Numbered from the stretch's first letter, positions 44,420-54,919 are shown. The stretch is DNA of 64,000 bases from Hondaea fermentalgiana (GCA_014084085.1 NPFB01000008.1:212037-276036); one strand, 5' to 3'. Numbers and translations are program-made. The notes: generated by a model not told the origin, from the sequence alone.

Positions 44420-46588
44420 CTACTTGGCGGATTTGAGACGCTGGATCCAATGCTCCGCAAGAGTGGTCCTGGAGGCCACAAGATCTTCGAGAAGCTGGGC
44501 AGGCTGAAAATGCCAATGCGGGAGCTCCGGGTTGGCATCGTGGATCCGCAAAAGACCGTCTCGCACGGTGTCAAGACCGACGAGGTCAGCGTAGAACATG
44601 GGGCCACCACGGTAACGCGGGAAACCATAGCCTGCATTGTAAAGTACGTCAATGTCCGAAGGCCGCGAGGCAATATTCTCTTCGAGGATGCGAAAGCCCT
44701 CGTTGATCATCGGGTAAAGGACGCGTTCAAGGATCTCCTGGTCCGAAATGTTTGATCGTTTGGGAATTCCAAAATTTTCGCGGTGCTCGTCGCAGAGCTT
44801 GTTGACCGCCTCGTCGTCCGAGGCAGAGCGGCCCTCGTACTTGTACCATCCCGCGCCAGTCTTTTGTCCCAGACGGCCCATGTCGCAGAGACCATCGGCC
44901 AACTTCATCCACGTAGCACCGCGGGCGCCCTTGACATTTTCGGCAGTGTGCGGGTAGTACGACTCGGCCCGAATGCGCTGACCAATGTCGTTGCCAGCAA
45001 GATCGAGGACGGCGAGCGGGCCCATAGCCATACCAAACATCCCCGGCTGCGGGCCAAGAACGCGATCCACCTGCGAGGGCAGAGCTCCTTCCTCGACGAG
45101 GCCAATGGCCGCCTGCGTGTAAGGCTCAAACATGCGGTTGCCGATGAAACCAAAGCAGTTGCCAGCCAGCATGGTCGTCTTTCCAATACGCTTGCCCATG
45201 TTCATAGCAGTCGCGATGGCCACTTCGCTCGAGGCGGAACCGCGGACGTTCTCAAGAGCCGGCATCACGTTGGCAGGACTGAAAAAGTGCATTCCCAAGA
45301 ACATTTCCGGGCGGCCTGAGGCTTGTGCAATCTCATCAATGTCCAGATACGACGTGTTCGAAGCGAGGAGTGCGGATTCTTTGCAGATCTTACCCAGCTG
45401 GCCAAAGATCTTCTTCTTGAGGTCGAGATTCTCAAAGACAGCCTCAATCACCGCGTCGCACTCTGCAAGTGCCTTGTACTCGGGATCTGTGGTACCTTCG
45501 ATGAGCTCCATACGCGCCGCGACATCTGCTTCAGACATGCGCCCCGAGCGAAAGGCCGAGCTCTTCTTGTAAAGGCCTTCAATTGCGTCCTTGGCGCCCT
45601 GCAGGGCCTCCTCCGAAGTCTCGGAAAGTGTCACGCGAATGCCTTTATTGGCAAAGCACATGGCAATGCCACGGCCCATGGTTCCGCCGCCAATAACACC
45701 GACGTGCTTCACCTCGAGAGCCTTTTTGCTGTCGATGCCGGGGACCTTGTTGCAGGACCGCTCGGCAAAGAACATGTACTGCATGGCCTTGGACTGTGAG
45801 CCGTCCATGAGTTCCTGGAAAAGGCGGGCCTCCTCCTTGAGACCGGCGTCGAAGCGTGCGCTCTCTACGGCTGCACGCACGGCATCAACAATCTTTTGGG
45901 GCGCCTCCTGGCCGCGCGCGATTTTGGCGAACTTGACGCGCGCGCTGACGTAAACGTCGTCGTCCACAGGTTCGACGGTGCGCTCCGAGATGCGCGGCAC
46001 GGGTTTCTTGTCAGAAACGGACTCGGCGAACTTGATGGCGCCCGCCAAAAGTTCGTCTGCCGTCTTGCCCTCGATAATTTCGTCGACGATCCCGAGCTTG
46101 TGCGCTACCGATGCCCCGATGGGCTTGCCAGTTCCAATCATCTCGAGCGCCTGCTCAACACCGACTACACGTGGAAGACGCTGAGTCCCACCAGCGCCGG
46201 GCAGGATTCCGAGGTGGACCTCGGGAAGACCGACCTTGGCGCTCGAGAGCGCCACGCGGTAGTTGCACGAGAGCGCGGTCTCGAGGCCCCCGCCGAGCGC
46301 ATTGCCATGAATGGCGGCCACAACGGGGATGTCGGAGGCGTCGAGCTGCGCAAAGACCTGGTTCAGGTCTGGATCATCGTTCCAGGCGCCACTGGCAAAC
46401 TCCTTGATGTCGGCACCCGCGGGGAAGGTTGCACCCTCGCCCAGAATCACCACCGACTTGGCGCCATCTTGCTGCGCTTGCTTGAGCCCCTGCACGAGGC
46501 CCTGGCGCACCGCGCGGCTCAACCCATTCACGGGTGGGTTGCTCGCCGTCACAATCGCCACACCCTGCTTCAACGCGTACTTGGACAT
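44420..46588 (-). CDS. EHHADH: Peroxisomal-type bifunctional enzyme: enoyl-CoA hydratase / 3-hydroxyacyl-CoA dehydrogenase (MFE-1)
   Basis: 722 residues from the ATG at 46588, the same length as rat MFE-1. An upstream in-frame ATG (46807) would add 73 Arg/Ala/Gly-rich residues. It catalyses the second and third steps of beta-oxidation. The crotonase domain has both catalytic glutamates (GGGLETAL, Glu103; GLPEVHLG, Glu123), at the positions recalled for rat MFE-1, which supports this start. The dehydrogenase half begins with the NAD motif HVGVIGGGTMGRGI (~295-308) and includes GMHFFSPANVMP with the catalytic His. The C-terminal domain pair ends GYGFPRYRGGPMFYADLVGL. The protein ends in -LKSAK, not the SKL-type peroxisomal signal. 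Confidence 0.92.
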   Translation of the reverse strand: MSKYALKQGVAIVTASNPPVNGLSRAVRQGLVQGLKQAQQDGAKSVVILGEGATFPAGADIKEFASGAWNDDPDLNQVFAQLDASDIPVVAAIHGNALGGGLETALSCNYRVALSSAKVGLPEVHLGILPGAGGTQRLPRVVGVEQALEMIGTGKPIGASVAHKLGIVDEIIEGKTADELLAGAIKFAESVSDKKPVPRISERTVEPVDDDVYVSARVKFAKIARGQEAPQKIVDAVRAAVESARFDAGLKEEARLFQELMDGSQSKAMQYMFFAERSCNKVPGIDSKKALEVKHVGVIGGGTMGRGIAMCFANKGIRVTLSETSEEALQGAKDAIEGLYKKSSAFRSGRMSEADVAARMELIEGTTDPEYKALAECDAVIEAVFENLDLKKKIFGQLGKICKESALLASNTSYLDIDEIAQASGRPEMFLGMHFFSPANVMPALENVRGSASSEVAIATAMNMGKRIGKTTMLAGNCFGFIGNRMFEPYTQAAIGLVEEGALPSQVDRVLGPQPGMFGMAMGPLAVLDLAGNDIGQRIRAESYYPHTAENVKGARGATWMKLADGLCDMGRLGQKTGAGWYKYEGRSASDDEAVNKLCDEHRENFGIPKRSNISDQEILERVLYPMINEGFRILEENIASRPSDIDVLYNAGYGFPRYRGGPMFYADLVGLDTVRDGLLRIHDANPELPHWHFQPAQLLEDLVASRTTLAEHWIQRLKSAK

Positions 46589-47523
46589 CCTCTCCGCAAC
46601 GTGCGTGCGTCCCGACGTCGAGGCAGCTCCTGCTGCGCCGCTCCCTTCTTGCTGCTCTCCTGCGCTGCCTGCTGCTCGCCGTCGCCGCCGTCTCGAGCCA
46701 AGATCCCTGTAATGGAGTTTGCAATCTGCAACTTGACTCTGTGCGTCAGTCAGTACTGCCGCGATATCGTACCGGGTGCGCTCTTTGTCAGTCCGCTCAG
46801 CCCGCATACGTACGTACCAGGCGTATCACTGACCAAGCTCAGATCGACCTCAGCTATTGTTATGAGTCGCACTACCGGGGCGGCCGCAAGACGGGCCCTC
46901 GTCGTGCGCATCGCATCGCATCGCATCGCATCACATCGCATCGCATCGCATCGCATCACATCGCATCGCATCGCATCGCATCGCATCGCGGTGTTGGTTT
47001 ACTTTTGCTTGCTTTTGCACATGCCCACCGCGAAAAAGCACATACTCCCCGCGAGCACAGCAGAGCTGAGCCAGAGAAAAAATGGCCGCCAGCAAGTCCT
47101 TTCCATAATTCTCCAAGGCGCGCGCGAGCTTCTCCATCATCTTGCCAGAAGACTCAGAAAAAGGGACGCTGTCGCCACTCCCGTATACACCATCCATCCA
47201 TCGATCGACCCTTGTAAAGTGGCCCAATTGCTTTGCTTGCCGAGCGGAAAGCGGGCTAACGCACATACGCGAGCTGGGCCGCGGCGCCTGCTTTTTACTA
47301 GCACAGCGGGCAGGACTCGAGCGGGCTTTGTCAACGGCCGGAAGACGGGACCCTTGCCTTGCTTGCCTTGGACGGAGGAAGGGCTTCGCGAGTGTTCCAG
47401 AGCCCTCTCGCCAGCGCATGCAGACACGGAAAGCCGAGCAAGCAGAACAGGTGGTCAGACCTCCGTCAGTTCGCGGGAGCCGACGAGACCGGCGGAGAAA
47501 CGGACGGGAGAAGGAGCAGGACG
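46589..47523. other. Divergent promoter region MFE-1 / SPAG1
   Basis: No gene supported. It holds the 5' region of both outward-facing genes and a pentanucleotide array (46907-46989). Frames of both neighbours stay open into this region, but only MFE-1 has an ATG there. Confidence 0.6.
46907..46989 (+). repeat. (TCGCA)n pentanucleotide array with TCACA variants
   Basis: About 16 tandem TCGCA units with variant TCACA units at 46931-46935 and 46956-46960, exactly 25 bp (five units) apart. The spacing suggests higher-order duplication of a five-unit block. Confidence 0.92.
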
Positions 47524-50466
47524 ATGATGCAAGCCCTCGCGCAGTCCGCTGGCAAGAGCGCGAAAAACGCGCAAGAGCCCGAAGAGGCGCTCCCGGACGT
47601 TCCCGTGGAGCACCTGGACTACGGGTATATTGAAAAGTGCAAGGATGCCGACGAATTGCGCGACATCCTGCGCGTCCTGCAGTCGGGCAAGGAAGGACGA
47701 TGGTATGAGCTGGAAAGGGCCTGTGAAAAGAAGATGGTCGAGTGCATGCCCGCCAAAGAGCGCACTCTCTACGTGGCACAGCACACAGAGCCCTCGGATC
47801 AGGACAAGCAACGGGCTGCATCAGACCTCACTTCCTTTCTAGAGTCCATCGCACAGCGCGACGCCTCTCTCCGGGGAGAAAACGGCGACGCCCGCTCGCC
47901 GACGTCGCGCGTTGAAACCGAAAATGGGCCTGAAGCAATCTTCGATGTCGTAAGCGAAAGCTCCACTAGGCCTGCACCGCACAAAGAGCGCTCTCTCCCT
48001 CCTGTGCGAGGAACGAGCGGCGCTGAAGTCGAGACCAAAAGCGCTCCCAAAACGATGATCTCGCACCGCACCCCAGATGAAGTCAAGGAGGAGGAGCGCC
48101 GTCGCCAGGAACGCATCTCGGGCTACGACTTTCGCGCCTGGGATAAGTACGATGTCGAGAATGAGCTCAAGCGTATCGACGAAGAAGACCAGGCTGAAGC
48201 CGCGCGCAAGGCGGAGAGGATTGCAGCAAGACAAGCAGCCATCGACGAGCGGCAAAAGCGCGCGGAGCGCAGCCGTGCGCAACTGGGATTGCCAGAGAAT
48301 CTCGAAGACATGTCGGCCGACCAGCGCACTTTTCACGCGGATCGCGAGCGCGAAAAGGGCAACGAGTGTTTCCGTGCCCTCGAGTTCGAGGCGTCTCTTC
48401 GCCACTATTCGCGATGCGTGCTTCTCATGCCCCCAAACCACACTGACGCTCGTCCCTTTGCCAACCGAGCCATGGCACTTCTCAAACTCGAGCGTTGGGC
48501 AGAGGCAGAGCGCGACTGCGACGCGGCGCTGGAAGTTGACGCGAGTTTCACCAAGGCCTACATTCGCCGCGGCATGGCGCGTCATCGCCGCGGCAAATAC
48601 CTTGATGCCATCGACGACTTTGAAGAAGCCCTCCAGCATGAACCGCGCAACACCAAGCTCAACGGTCTTCTCGCCGAGTCTCGCAAAATGTACAACAAAG
48701 TTGGTGGCATTGGCGCCGAGCGTCCCGGTGCACCGGCTCGAGATGGTGAGGGTGGCAATAAAAAACCCGAGACCTTCAAGAAACTGATGATCATGGAGGA
48801 CTCGGATTCGGAAGACTCGGACTCGGAAGACGACGAGAGCGAGGCCAAGATCGACGTTGAGGCCAACGCCAAGGTCAGTGATGGCCTCAAATCCCAAGAG
48901 GGCGAGAACGAGCAGCAGCAGCAGCAGCAGCAGAGCGAGTTAAGCCTCAAGGAGAGTGTAAAAGGGTCCGGGGCGTCCGAGAGCGAGCCCCCTTCCCCAG
49001 AAGAGGAGTACGTGCTCATTGACACCGCCGCCCAGATCGACGATTGGGTCGAGGCCAAACGACGTGGCGCGGAAATGTTTGCCAAGAAGGATTTTCGCAA
49101 CGCTCTCGCATGGTTTTCACGCGCGTGCGAAATTCTTCGTGCGCCTGTTCAAGAAGGGAGTGAGACGTCGCGCGCGTCTTCCCAGCAGGACCTCTGTAAC
49201 TGTCTTGGCAACATGGCTGTCTGCAACAAGGAGCTCGCACGCTGGAACGAAGTTGTTCAGATTTGCGACGGCATTCTTGAGCTCCAAAAGGACAATATTA
49301 AGGCACTCTTTCGCCGTGGCGTTGCCCTCGAGGAACTTGGGCGCTTCGAGGACGCCTTGCAAGACATGTGTCAGATTCTTCGACTCGAACCAGAGCGCGC
49401 CGAGGCCGGCGATCGCATTGCAGCCCTTTTGGCAAAGCTCAACAGCGCAAGCGCAAGCACGAAGTCGTCCCCTCCTGTTCCTCCTGTCACTCCTGCAGCG
49501 CCGTCTGCGATTGACGTGAACACCACAGCACAGTCTTTGCCATCTACAACAGCAAAAGCAGCACCAGCAGCATCCGTCAAAGCCACTTCTGACCCAGCAA
49601 AAGTGCCAGTGGAACCCCCTGTGCTGAGCGCCGAAGAGACTCTCGAGCAGATCAAGGCCAAGGGGAATGATCTCTTTAAAACGGGTGACTTGGAGGGCGC
49701 CCTTCGCAAATACCAACAATGCCTTGACCTGGATGGAACCAATGTTTCTGTTCTCGCCAACATCGCCATGGTTTGCTTGCAGCAAGAAGAGTATCAGCAA
49801 GCAGCAGATGCCGCTACAAAGGCTCTCAACCGCGCCAGCAAGAGCGACAAAATTTATGCCAAGCTTCTCTACCGACGCGCTCTGGCCAAAAAGGCGTTGC
49901 ATAATCTCGAGGGTGCGCTGACGGATCTGCAAGGCATTCTTGAGATCGAACCCCGAAACAGCAGGGTTCAGGCGGAGATAAGCCAGGTGCAAAAGTTGCA
50001 GCGCGTGGAAACCGAAAAGAAGCGTATCGAAGAGCGCCGTGCAAAGCAGGCCGAAGCCGAGGAGCTGGCCAAGCGCGCGCATGCTCGCGCTGCGGCCAAG
50101 TCCTCTGCCAAAGGAAGGCCTGCCTTTTCCGTGCCCGCGTCTGGCTACGAGTTCCAACGTGTATGGCGCTCGTTGACAGCAAGCGAGCGCGCCGCTTACC
50201 TGGCTGCAATTCCTTCGACTCAATTTGCCAAGATTTTTCGCGTCGAACTCGAAGACGACACGCTGATGGAGATGGTGAGCGCCATTGATCTCGAGCTCAT
50301 CCCGAAGGAGATGGATGTTGCTCAGAACATTTTGCGTGCGCTCGCAAATATTCCCCGATTTGCAACCACGATTAAGTTCCTGTCCAAGTCGCAGCGTGCA
50401 GTTGTTCAGGCTACAGTGAACAAGGCGGAGGATCCTTCCATCGCAAAGCTCTTCTTTCCTGAATAG
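47524..50466 (+). CDS. SPAG1: SPAG1 homologue, axonemal dynein assembly factor
   Basis: 980 residues from the ATG at 47524 (a second ATG follows at once); the open frame upstream begins with TTG. The N-terminus PVEHLDYGYIEKCKDADELR matches SPAG1 (IEHLDFKYIEKC). A WDKYDVENELKRID block follows, then three TPR units: ~275-390 (EREKGNECFRALEFEASLRH), ~510-640 and ~704-815 (IKAKGNDLFKTGDLEGALRK). The C-terminal RPAP3-like domain is at ~873-965 (GYEFQRVWRSLTASERAAYL). SPAG1 works with HSP70/HSP90 and R2TP-type complexes in cytoplasmic preassembly of ciliary dynein arms. Its presence implies motile flagella at some life stage. Acidic Ser-Asp and polyglutamine linkers lie between TPR units 1 and 2. 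Confidence 0.9.
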   Translation: MMQALAQSAGKSAKNAQEPEEALPDVPVEHLDYGYIEKCKDADELRDILRVLQSGKEGRWYELERACEKKMVECMPAKERTLYVAQHTEPSDQDKQRAASDLTSFLESIAQRDASLRGENGDARSPTSRVETENGPEAIFDVVSESSTRPAPHKERSLPPVRGTSGAEVETKSAPKTMISHRTPDEVKEEERRRQERISGYDFRAWDKYDVENELKRIDEEDQAEAARKAERIAARQAAIDERQKRAERSRAQLGLPENLEDMSADQRTFHADREREKGNECFRALEFEASLRHYSRCVLLMPPNHTDARPFANRAMALLKLERWAEAERDCDAALEVDASFTKAYIRRGMARHRRGKYLDAIDDFEEALQHEPRNTKLNGLLAESRKMYNKVGGIGAERPGAPARDGEGGNKKPETFKKLMIMEDSDSEDSDSEDDESEAKIDVEANAKVSDGLKSQEGENEQQQQQQQSELSLKESVKGSGASESEPPSPEEEYVLIDTAAQIDDWVEAKRRGAEMFAKKDFRNALAWFSRACEILRAPVQEGSETSRASSQQDLCNCLGNMAVCNKELARWNEVVQICDGILELQKDNIKALFRRGVALEELGRFEDALQDMCQILRLEPERAEAGDRIAALLAKLNSASASTKSSPPVPPVTPAAPSAIDVNTTAQSLPSTTAKAAPAASVKATSDPAKVPVEPPVLSAEETLEQIKAKGNDLFKTGDLEGALRKYQQCLDLDGTNVSVLANIAMVCLQQEEYQQAADAATKALNRASKSDKIYAKLLYRRALAKKALHNLEGALTDLQGILEIEPRNSRVQAEISQVQKLQRVETEKKRIEERRAKQAEAEELAKRAHARAAAKSSAKGRPAFSVPASGYEFQRVWRSLTASERAAYLAAIPSTQFAKIFRVELEDDTLMEMVSAIDLELIPKEMDVAQNILRALANIPRFATTIKFLSKSQRAVVQATVNKAEDPSIAKLFFPE

Positions 50467-50870
50467 ATTGGTCGTTAATACCGTAAGGTTCGAACCTTGA
50501 TCTCTGTAAAAGATTTCCTCTCGCTGCTGCTCATTTGATAGTACAAACATTGAGGATGTGCATGCCAGTGTCTCCTGGTATGCATTGGCTGCAGTGTTCG
50601 CCGATGGGCATTGCATTTACTTCGACTTGCGCGTTGCATCTACTTTGACACTCTCGTCTCGTTCATTTTCAGAGACGTGATTTCTGACCGGCACTTGCCA
50701 GCTTCTTGACAAGTCAAGATCACTCCGTTCGGGGGAAGTCAGCAGCACCCGGGGTCACCCAATCACCACAGCACTTACATGGCAATCTTTTCAAAAAGTA
50801 GTGGTATGATAATCTTGTAGAATTTCGATGTTTGTTAATTGTGTCTATGTGTGAAGGAGTTTGACTTATC
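50467..50870. other. Convergent 3' spacer SPAG1 / importin-5
   Basis: No gene or RNA supported. A palindromic AAGGTTCGAACCTT at about 50485-50498 superficially resembles a tRNA B box, but there is no foldable tRNA around it. Confidence 0.55.
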
Positions 50871-53800
50871 TCATGAGGGTGGCACCGGTGCCTGGCCAGG
50901 CGCAGGGCCACCAAGGTTAGTGTGAACCCAGGCCCTCGTCTCGTTCGAGACAATGGCCGTTTCCTCGTCAAAAGCACCAGTCTTTGTGCTGAGGCCGGTA
51001 TCGTTGCTGCAAGCTTCAATCAGGATCTGGCGGATGCGGTCTGCATGTGGCATAAAGGTAGCGTTCTGCGTCGCAAGAGCGCGGTAGAGGCGATAATGCA
51101 CAATTCGCGACTCGAGGGCATCCGAGGTGCACGGAGGGTACGTAAGGAACTTCGCCGTGATGCTCGTGGCGTTCTTAAAGATGATGCACTTGAGAAGCGC
51201 CGAGATCGCATTGTCAGTGGCACTAGCGCCGAAACCGGTGCGAGCGCCTTGGGCCTCAATCGCCTTAACAAGAGCCTGCACGATTTGTTCCATGTACGGG
51301 TCGACGTAGGTACCACCGTGCTGAACACAAACACCGAGACCAAAGAGGGAGGCCTGGCGGAGACCATTGTTGGCGGCGTCCGCGTGCCGAAGCAAGTGCG
51401 GCATGGCCTTGTTCACGAGCTCAGCAGCCCGCGGCCCACCGTGCTCGATCACGTCGTCGAGAAAGAAGAGTCCGACCGCCTTGAGCGACGGTGTCACGCC
51501 GGAAGCAGGGTCCTTGCTAAGGGGGGCATCGAGCAGGCGATCCGCAATAGGGAGAACATGCTTCGCAAAGGGCTCCAGCGCAGCCTCGCCGTGCGCCTTG
51601 ACCAGGAGACCCACACTTTCCGCGAGAGAGTCCATCACTTCGTGGTTGTGCGAATCCTTCCACCAAGGCTTGCCACGAGGGCGATCGCACGAGCTCCGCA
51701 TGAGGGACACGAGGGTCGCGATAGTGTTTTCGAGCTGGTCTTGCGGAACGTTAAAGATAGGCATGTAGCGCTCGCGCGAGTAGCTATCATTGCACATACG
51801 GTCAATGTTGGTCTCCGTGAGCCCACCGCTCTCAAACCCAGCGCGGAGAATCTCGGTAATCTGGTTTGCAGTAGCGGTGAGCAGGAGCGAGCTTTGATCC
51901 TCATCCTCATCCATTTCCTTGCCCATGGCCTGTTCCTCCTGGCGCTGCTCGTCCTCGTTGGCAGCCTCGAGGAAGCCGTCCACAAGGTTGTTCACGCACG
52001 ATTCGAGAGACTTTTGAAACAACGTTTGCGAGAATTCGCGACGCGCGGCGTTCACTTCGGTGCCCTGCTGGTTGAGCCACTTACCCACAGCCGTCACGAG
52101 GCAGCCAATGCCGTAGACAGCGTAAAGCTGAAAGTCGGGCGAAGTCACGCCGCCGTTAAGGAGCTCGATAAAGAGCTTGGCAATGTCGCCGGCCCAAGGC
52201 ATGAGTTTAAGACCAAGGTCCGCCACGAGCGTGTGGATGAGCTCGGTGACGCGGAGACGGTCCTTGAAGAGAAAAGTATTAATGCAGAGAACACCCTCCT
52301 CGGTCATGACGTACTGCTTGCTGTGGTCAGGATCCTCGTCCTCGTCCTCGTCTTCCTCCTGGAGCTTTTCGAGCTCAGCCTCGTCGACCTCATGGTAATG
52401 GGACTTGTTGGCCCACTCAATGAAGCGAGGCATAATCTTTCCGAGCACAGCCTCGTCGACCGAGTCGCCCATGCAGACGCAAATGTTGGTTGCAAGGCTT
52501 GCCACCTGAGCGTTGCGGTCCGTGTCGCCCTTTGCCCACTCCGAGTCCATGTAGCGGAGGACAAACTCCATCAGCGCGCCGGCGTCCGGCATGAACTTAG
52601 AGGCACCAACAGCCATGCCCATCAGAGAAAGACACTCCATGATGAGACCCAGCAGGTGGCTCTGCTTCTCGTTCCAGGTGGAGCGCTCGGTCGAAACCTT
52701 GCCCGCACCATGGTTTGCCATGTGTTGCTTGGACTCGGCCACGGCCTGCTCTTGGTGCGAGTAGAGCTCCTTGACGAGAGGCATAAAGGTATCGTAAAAG
52801 GGGGTAAAGTCCTCGCCGAGGGCCTTGGCCACGGCGCCAACGGCCTGGACGCAAGAGCCTGTGACGTCGGCCACATCGACGGCACCGTCGACAAGAGCAA
52901 AGCCATGCTGAGCGGTCTGCTGCTGCTGCAACGCCGAGGAGGCCTTGATGAGGCCAATCAGGCGCTCCAAAATCGGCTGCGTGAAGTTGCTGAGAAGTTC
53001 AGCACCCTTACCATCCTCGGAACCTGAGCAAAAGTAGGCGACAGCCAGAGCGCCCTTGCTCGCAAAGGCCCACTGCGCGGGCGACTTGCTCTGGGGCGGC
53101 TCGAGGGTCTTGGTGATGCACTCAAGGAGCATGGGACCAAAGAGCGATTGCACATTGGGGCGCTCGTTGTTGCCGCTCGAGTCAAAACCGGTCTCGTCAG
53201 AGTCCTCATCCTCATCGTAGAGCGTGCTGGCGTCAGAGTACACAAAGAGCAGGGTGCTGAGCGTGTCGAGCGCCACGTGGCGCACACGCATTTTCGTGTT
53301 CGGGTTGTTGACAAAGGGCACAAGGCGTTCGAGAACAGACTGCAGGTTCTCGTAGAGCAACTTGCCCGAAGTATAGGCCAACGAGTTGAGCGCGCTGATG
53401 CCGGCACGCTCGCGGCGCCAGTCGCCCGAGGCAGCAAGAAGCTGGTGAATCATAGGGAAGAGCAGGGGCACGGTAAGATCCTCGCCAATGTTCTCGATCA
53501 GGAGATAGAGGGCGCGGAAACCATGGTCGTACAGGGTGTCTTCCGTGGCGGCGCCTTCGACCTTGGCAAAGTCGTCCTCGTCCTCATCCTCGTCGACACT
53601 AAGCGTGAGGCGGATGCAGCTCTCGAGCAGGCTCTTGATGAGCTCCTGATTGGCCTTAATGGCAAGAGGAAGCTCCATGGCGATCTGCACACACACCTCG
53701 AGGCTCTGCTTTTGCACGTCCTCCGAGCCGTTGTTGGCAGCGGCGGCACCGAGCTCGAGCATGGTCTTAACGAGAGGCTCAGCCACGTTGCTCTTGTGAA

Positions 53801-54551
53801 CGAGACGAGGCTGGTTCTGAATCATCTCAATGACGGACTCGCACCACTTGAGCAAGAGTTCCTCATTATTGCCCACAGCGGTGACAACATTGAGCGCCGC
53901 AGGCACGATGGCATGGAACTCGGAAGCATCGTCCTCATCGAGAAAGGTGAGCAGACACGCGCCCGCCGAAACAGCCGCGATGCGCACCTGGATACTGTCA
54001 TTGGGCGGTGACGTCATGAGTTTAGTCAGGAGATCGCGCAATTCAAAGGGGGTAGTGCCCACCTCGACCTTGGCAGGAACAGTTTTCATAAGTTCTTCGA
54101 TTGTGATGACTGCCACATGCGCCGTTGCGCCACCTTCGTCGGAGCTCGAGCACATTTGCGCAAGGTTACCGAGCAGCGTGGGCCAGTGATCATTGCCATT
54201 TTGGTCAAAGGACATGCGTGCGACCTGGGCCACAATCTGACTGACTTGGCGCTTGGTCTTGGGCGTAGGTGCGGATTGCAGCCTGCCGAGGAGCACGCTA
54301 CGAAGATTCTCCTTCTCGTCGTTGCTCAGAGTCTTCCACCACTTCTCTCCGGTCTTTTTCCGGGTAAGTTGGCCGCGGAAGAGCACGGCGCCGAACTGGC
54401 AGATGGCCGCGTCTGGGCTAACGAGCACGAGCTGCAGGAGGTTGTTCATGGTCGACCTGACATCGCTCGCCAACGCCTGCACGAACTGCTTCTCGGCGGC
54501 ATCGCGCTCTGCGTTGTTGTTCGACTGCAGGCTCCGCAGCAGACCCTCCAT
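50871..54551 (-). CDS. IPO5: Importin-5 (karyopherin beta-3)
   Basis: 1226 residues, slightly longer than human importin-5. HEAT-repeat import receptor that carries ribosomal proteins and histones through nuclear pores and releases them with RanGTP. The N-terminal RanGTP-binding region has the importin-beta pattern NNNAERDAAEKQF and AAICQFGAVLFRGQLTRKKT. Characteristic interior segments include an acidic loop (~325-335, SVDEDEDEDDFAKVEG), GDWRRERAGISALNSLAY, and EVDEAELEKLQEEDEDEDED. The C-terminal third (EVMDSLAESVGLLVKAHGEA) matches the Kap121/IPO5 class. Start at ATG 54551, which reads MEGLLRSLQSNNNAERD. Convergent with SPAG1; its 5' flank contains gap 3. Confidence 0.93.
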   Translation of the reverse strand: MEGLLRSLQSNNNAERDAAEKQFVQALASDVRSTMNNLLQLVLVSPDAAICQFGAVLFRGQLTRKKTGEKWWKTLSNDEKENLRSVLLGRLQSAPTPKTKRQVSQIVAQVARMSFDQNGNDHWPTLLGNLAQMCSSSDEGGATAHVAVITIEELMKTVPAKVEVGTTPFELRDLLTKLMTSPPNDSIQVRIAAVSAGACLLTFLDEDDASEFHAIVPAALNVVTAVGNNEELLLKWCESVIEMIQNQPRLVHKSNVAEPLVKTMLELGAAAANNGSEDVQKQSLEVCVQIAMELPLAIKANQELIKSLLESCIRLTLSVDEDEDEDDFAKVEGAATEDTLYDHGFRALYLLIENIGEDLTVPLLFPMIHQLLAASGDWRRERAGISALNSLAYTSGKLLYENLQSVLERLVPFVNNPNTKMRVRHVALDTLSTLLFVYSDASTLYDEDEDSDETGFDSSGNNERPNVQSLFGPMLLECITKTLEPPQSKSPAQWAFASKGALAVAYFCSGSEDGKGAELLSNFTQPILERLIGLIKASSALQQQQTAQHGFALVDGAVDVADVTGSCVQAVGAVAKALGEDFTPFYDTFMPLVKELYSHQEQAVAESKQHMANHGAGKVSTERSTWNEKQSHLLGLIMECLSLMGMAVGASKFMPDAGALMEFVLRYMDSEWAKGDTDRNAQVASLATNICVCMGDSVDEAVLGKIMPRFIEWANKSHYHEVDEAELEKLQEEDEDEDEDPDHSKQYVMTEEGVLCINTFLFKDRLRVTELIHTLVADLGLKLMPWAGDIAKLFIELLNGGVTSPDFQLYAVYGIGCLVTAVGKWLNQQGTEVNAARREFSQTLFQKSLESCVNNLVDGFLEAANEDEQRQEEQAMGKEMDEDEDQSSLLLTATANQITEILRAGFESGGLTETNIDRMCNDSYSRERYMPIFNVPQDQLENTIATLVSLMRSSCDRPRGKPWWKDSHNHEVMDSLAESVGLLVKAHGEAALEPFAKHVLPIADRLLDAPLSKDPASGVTPSLKAVGLFFLDDVIEHGGPRAAELVNKAMPHLLRHADAANNGLRQASLFGLGVCVQHGGTYVDPYMEQIVQALVKAIEAQGARTGFGASATDNAISALLKCIIFKNATSITAKFLTYPPCTSDALESRIVHYRLYRALATQNATFMPHADRIRQILIEACSNDTGLSTKTGAFDEETAIVSNETRAWVHTNLGGPAPGQAPVPPS

Positions 54552-54714
54552 GGTTTCTCCTGTTGGTCGTGGACTTGGTCGCCACCACTCGTGCGTCTCG
54601 TCTCGGACCTCGCCTCTCCTTCAGACCGCGCCGCCGCAGTCACCGCCGCAGGGACGGCGGGAGGGCGAGCGGGGCCGCGCGTGCGCGATTGAGCGAGCGA
54701 GCGAACGTGCGTGC

Positions 54715-54767
<53 letters not shown>

Positions 54768-54868
54768 TNNNNNNNNNNNNNNNNNNNNNNNNNNNNNNNN
54801 NNNNNNNNNNNNNNNNNNNNNNNNNNNNNNNNNNNNNNNNNNNNNNNNNNNNNNNNNNNNNNNNNNNN

Positions 54869-54919
<51 letters not shown>

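Noticed and set aside
46907..46989. CRISPR-like or telomeric array
   Set aside because: Units are only 5 bp with no spacers, so it is a plain microsatellite; the host is also eukaryotic.
45896..47527. 543-codon frame spanning the TCGCA array
   Set aside because: Half is antisense to MFE-1 and the rest translates a simple repeat (SHRIA units).
50484..50500. tRNA B-box-like GGTTCGAACC
   Set aside because: No T-arm of five pairs, no acceptor stem and no A box at the right distance.
49117..50616. 499-codon open frame antisense to SPAG1
   Set aside because: Antisense shadow; the apparent Cys/Leu-rich sequence mirrors Gln- and Lys-rich codons on the coding strand.
50922..53027. 701-codon open frame antisense to importin-5
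   Set aside because: It lies wholly inside a strongly supported gene. Long antisense frames are expected from the biased, GC-rich codons, and the translation has no recognisable domain.
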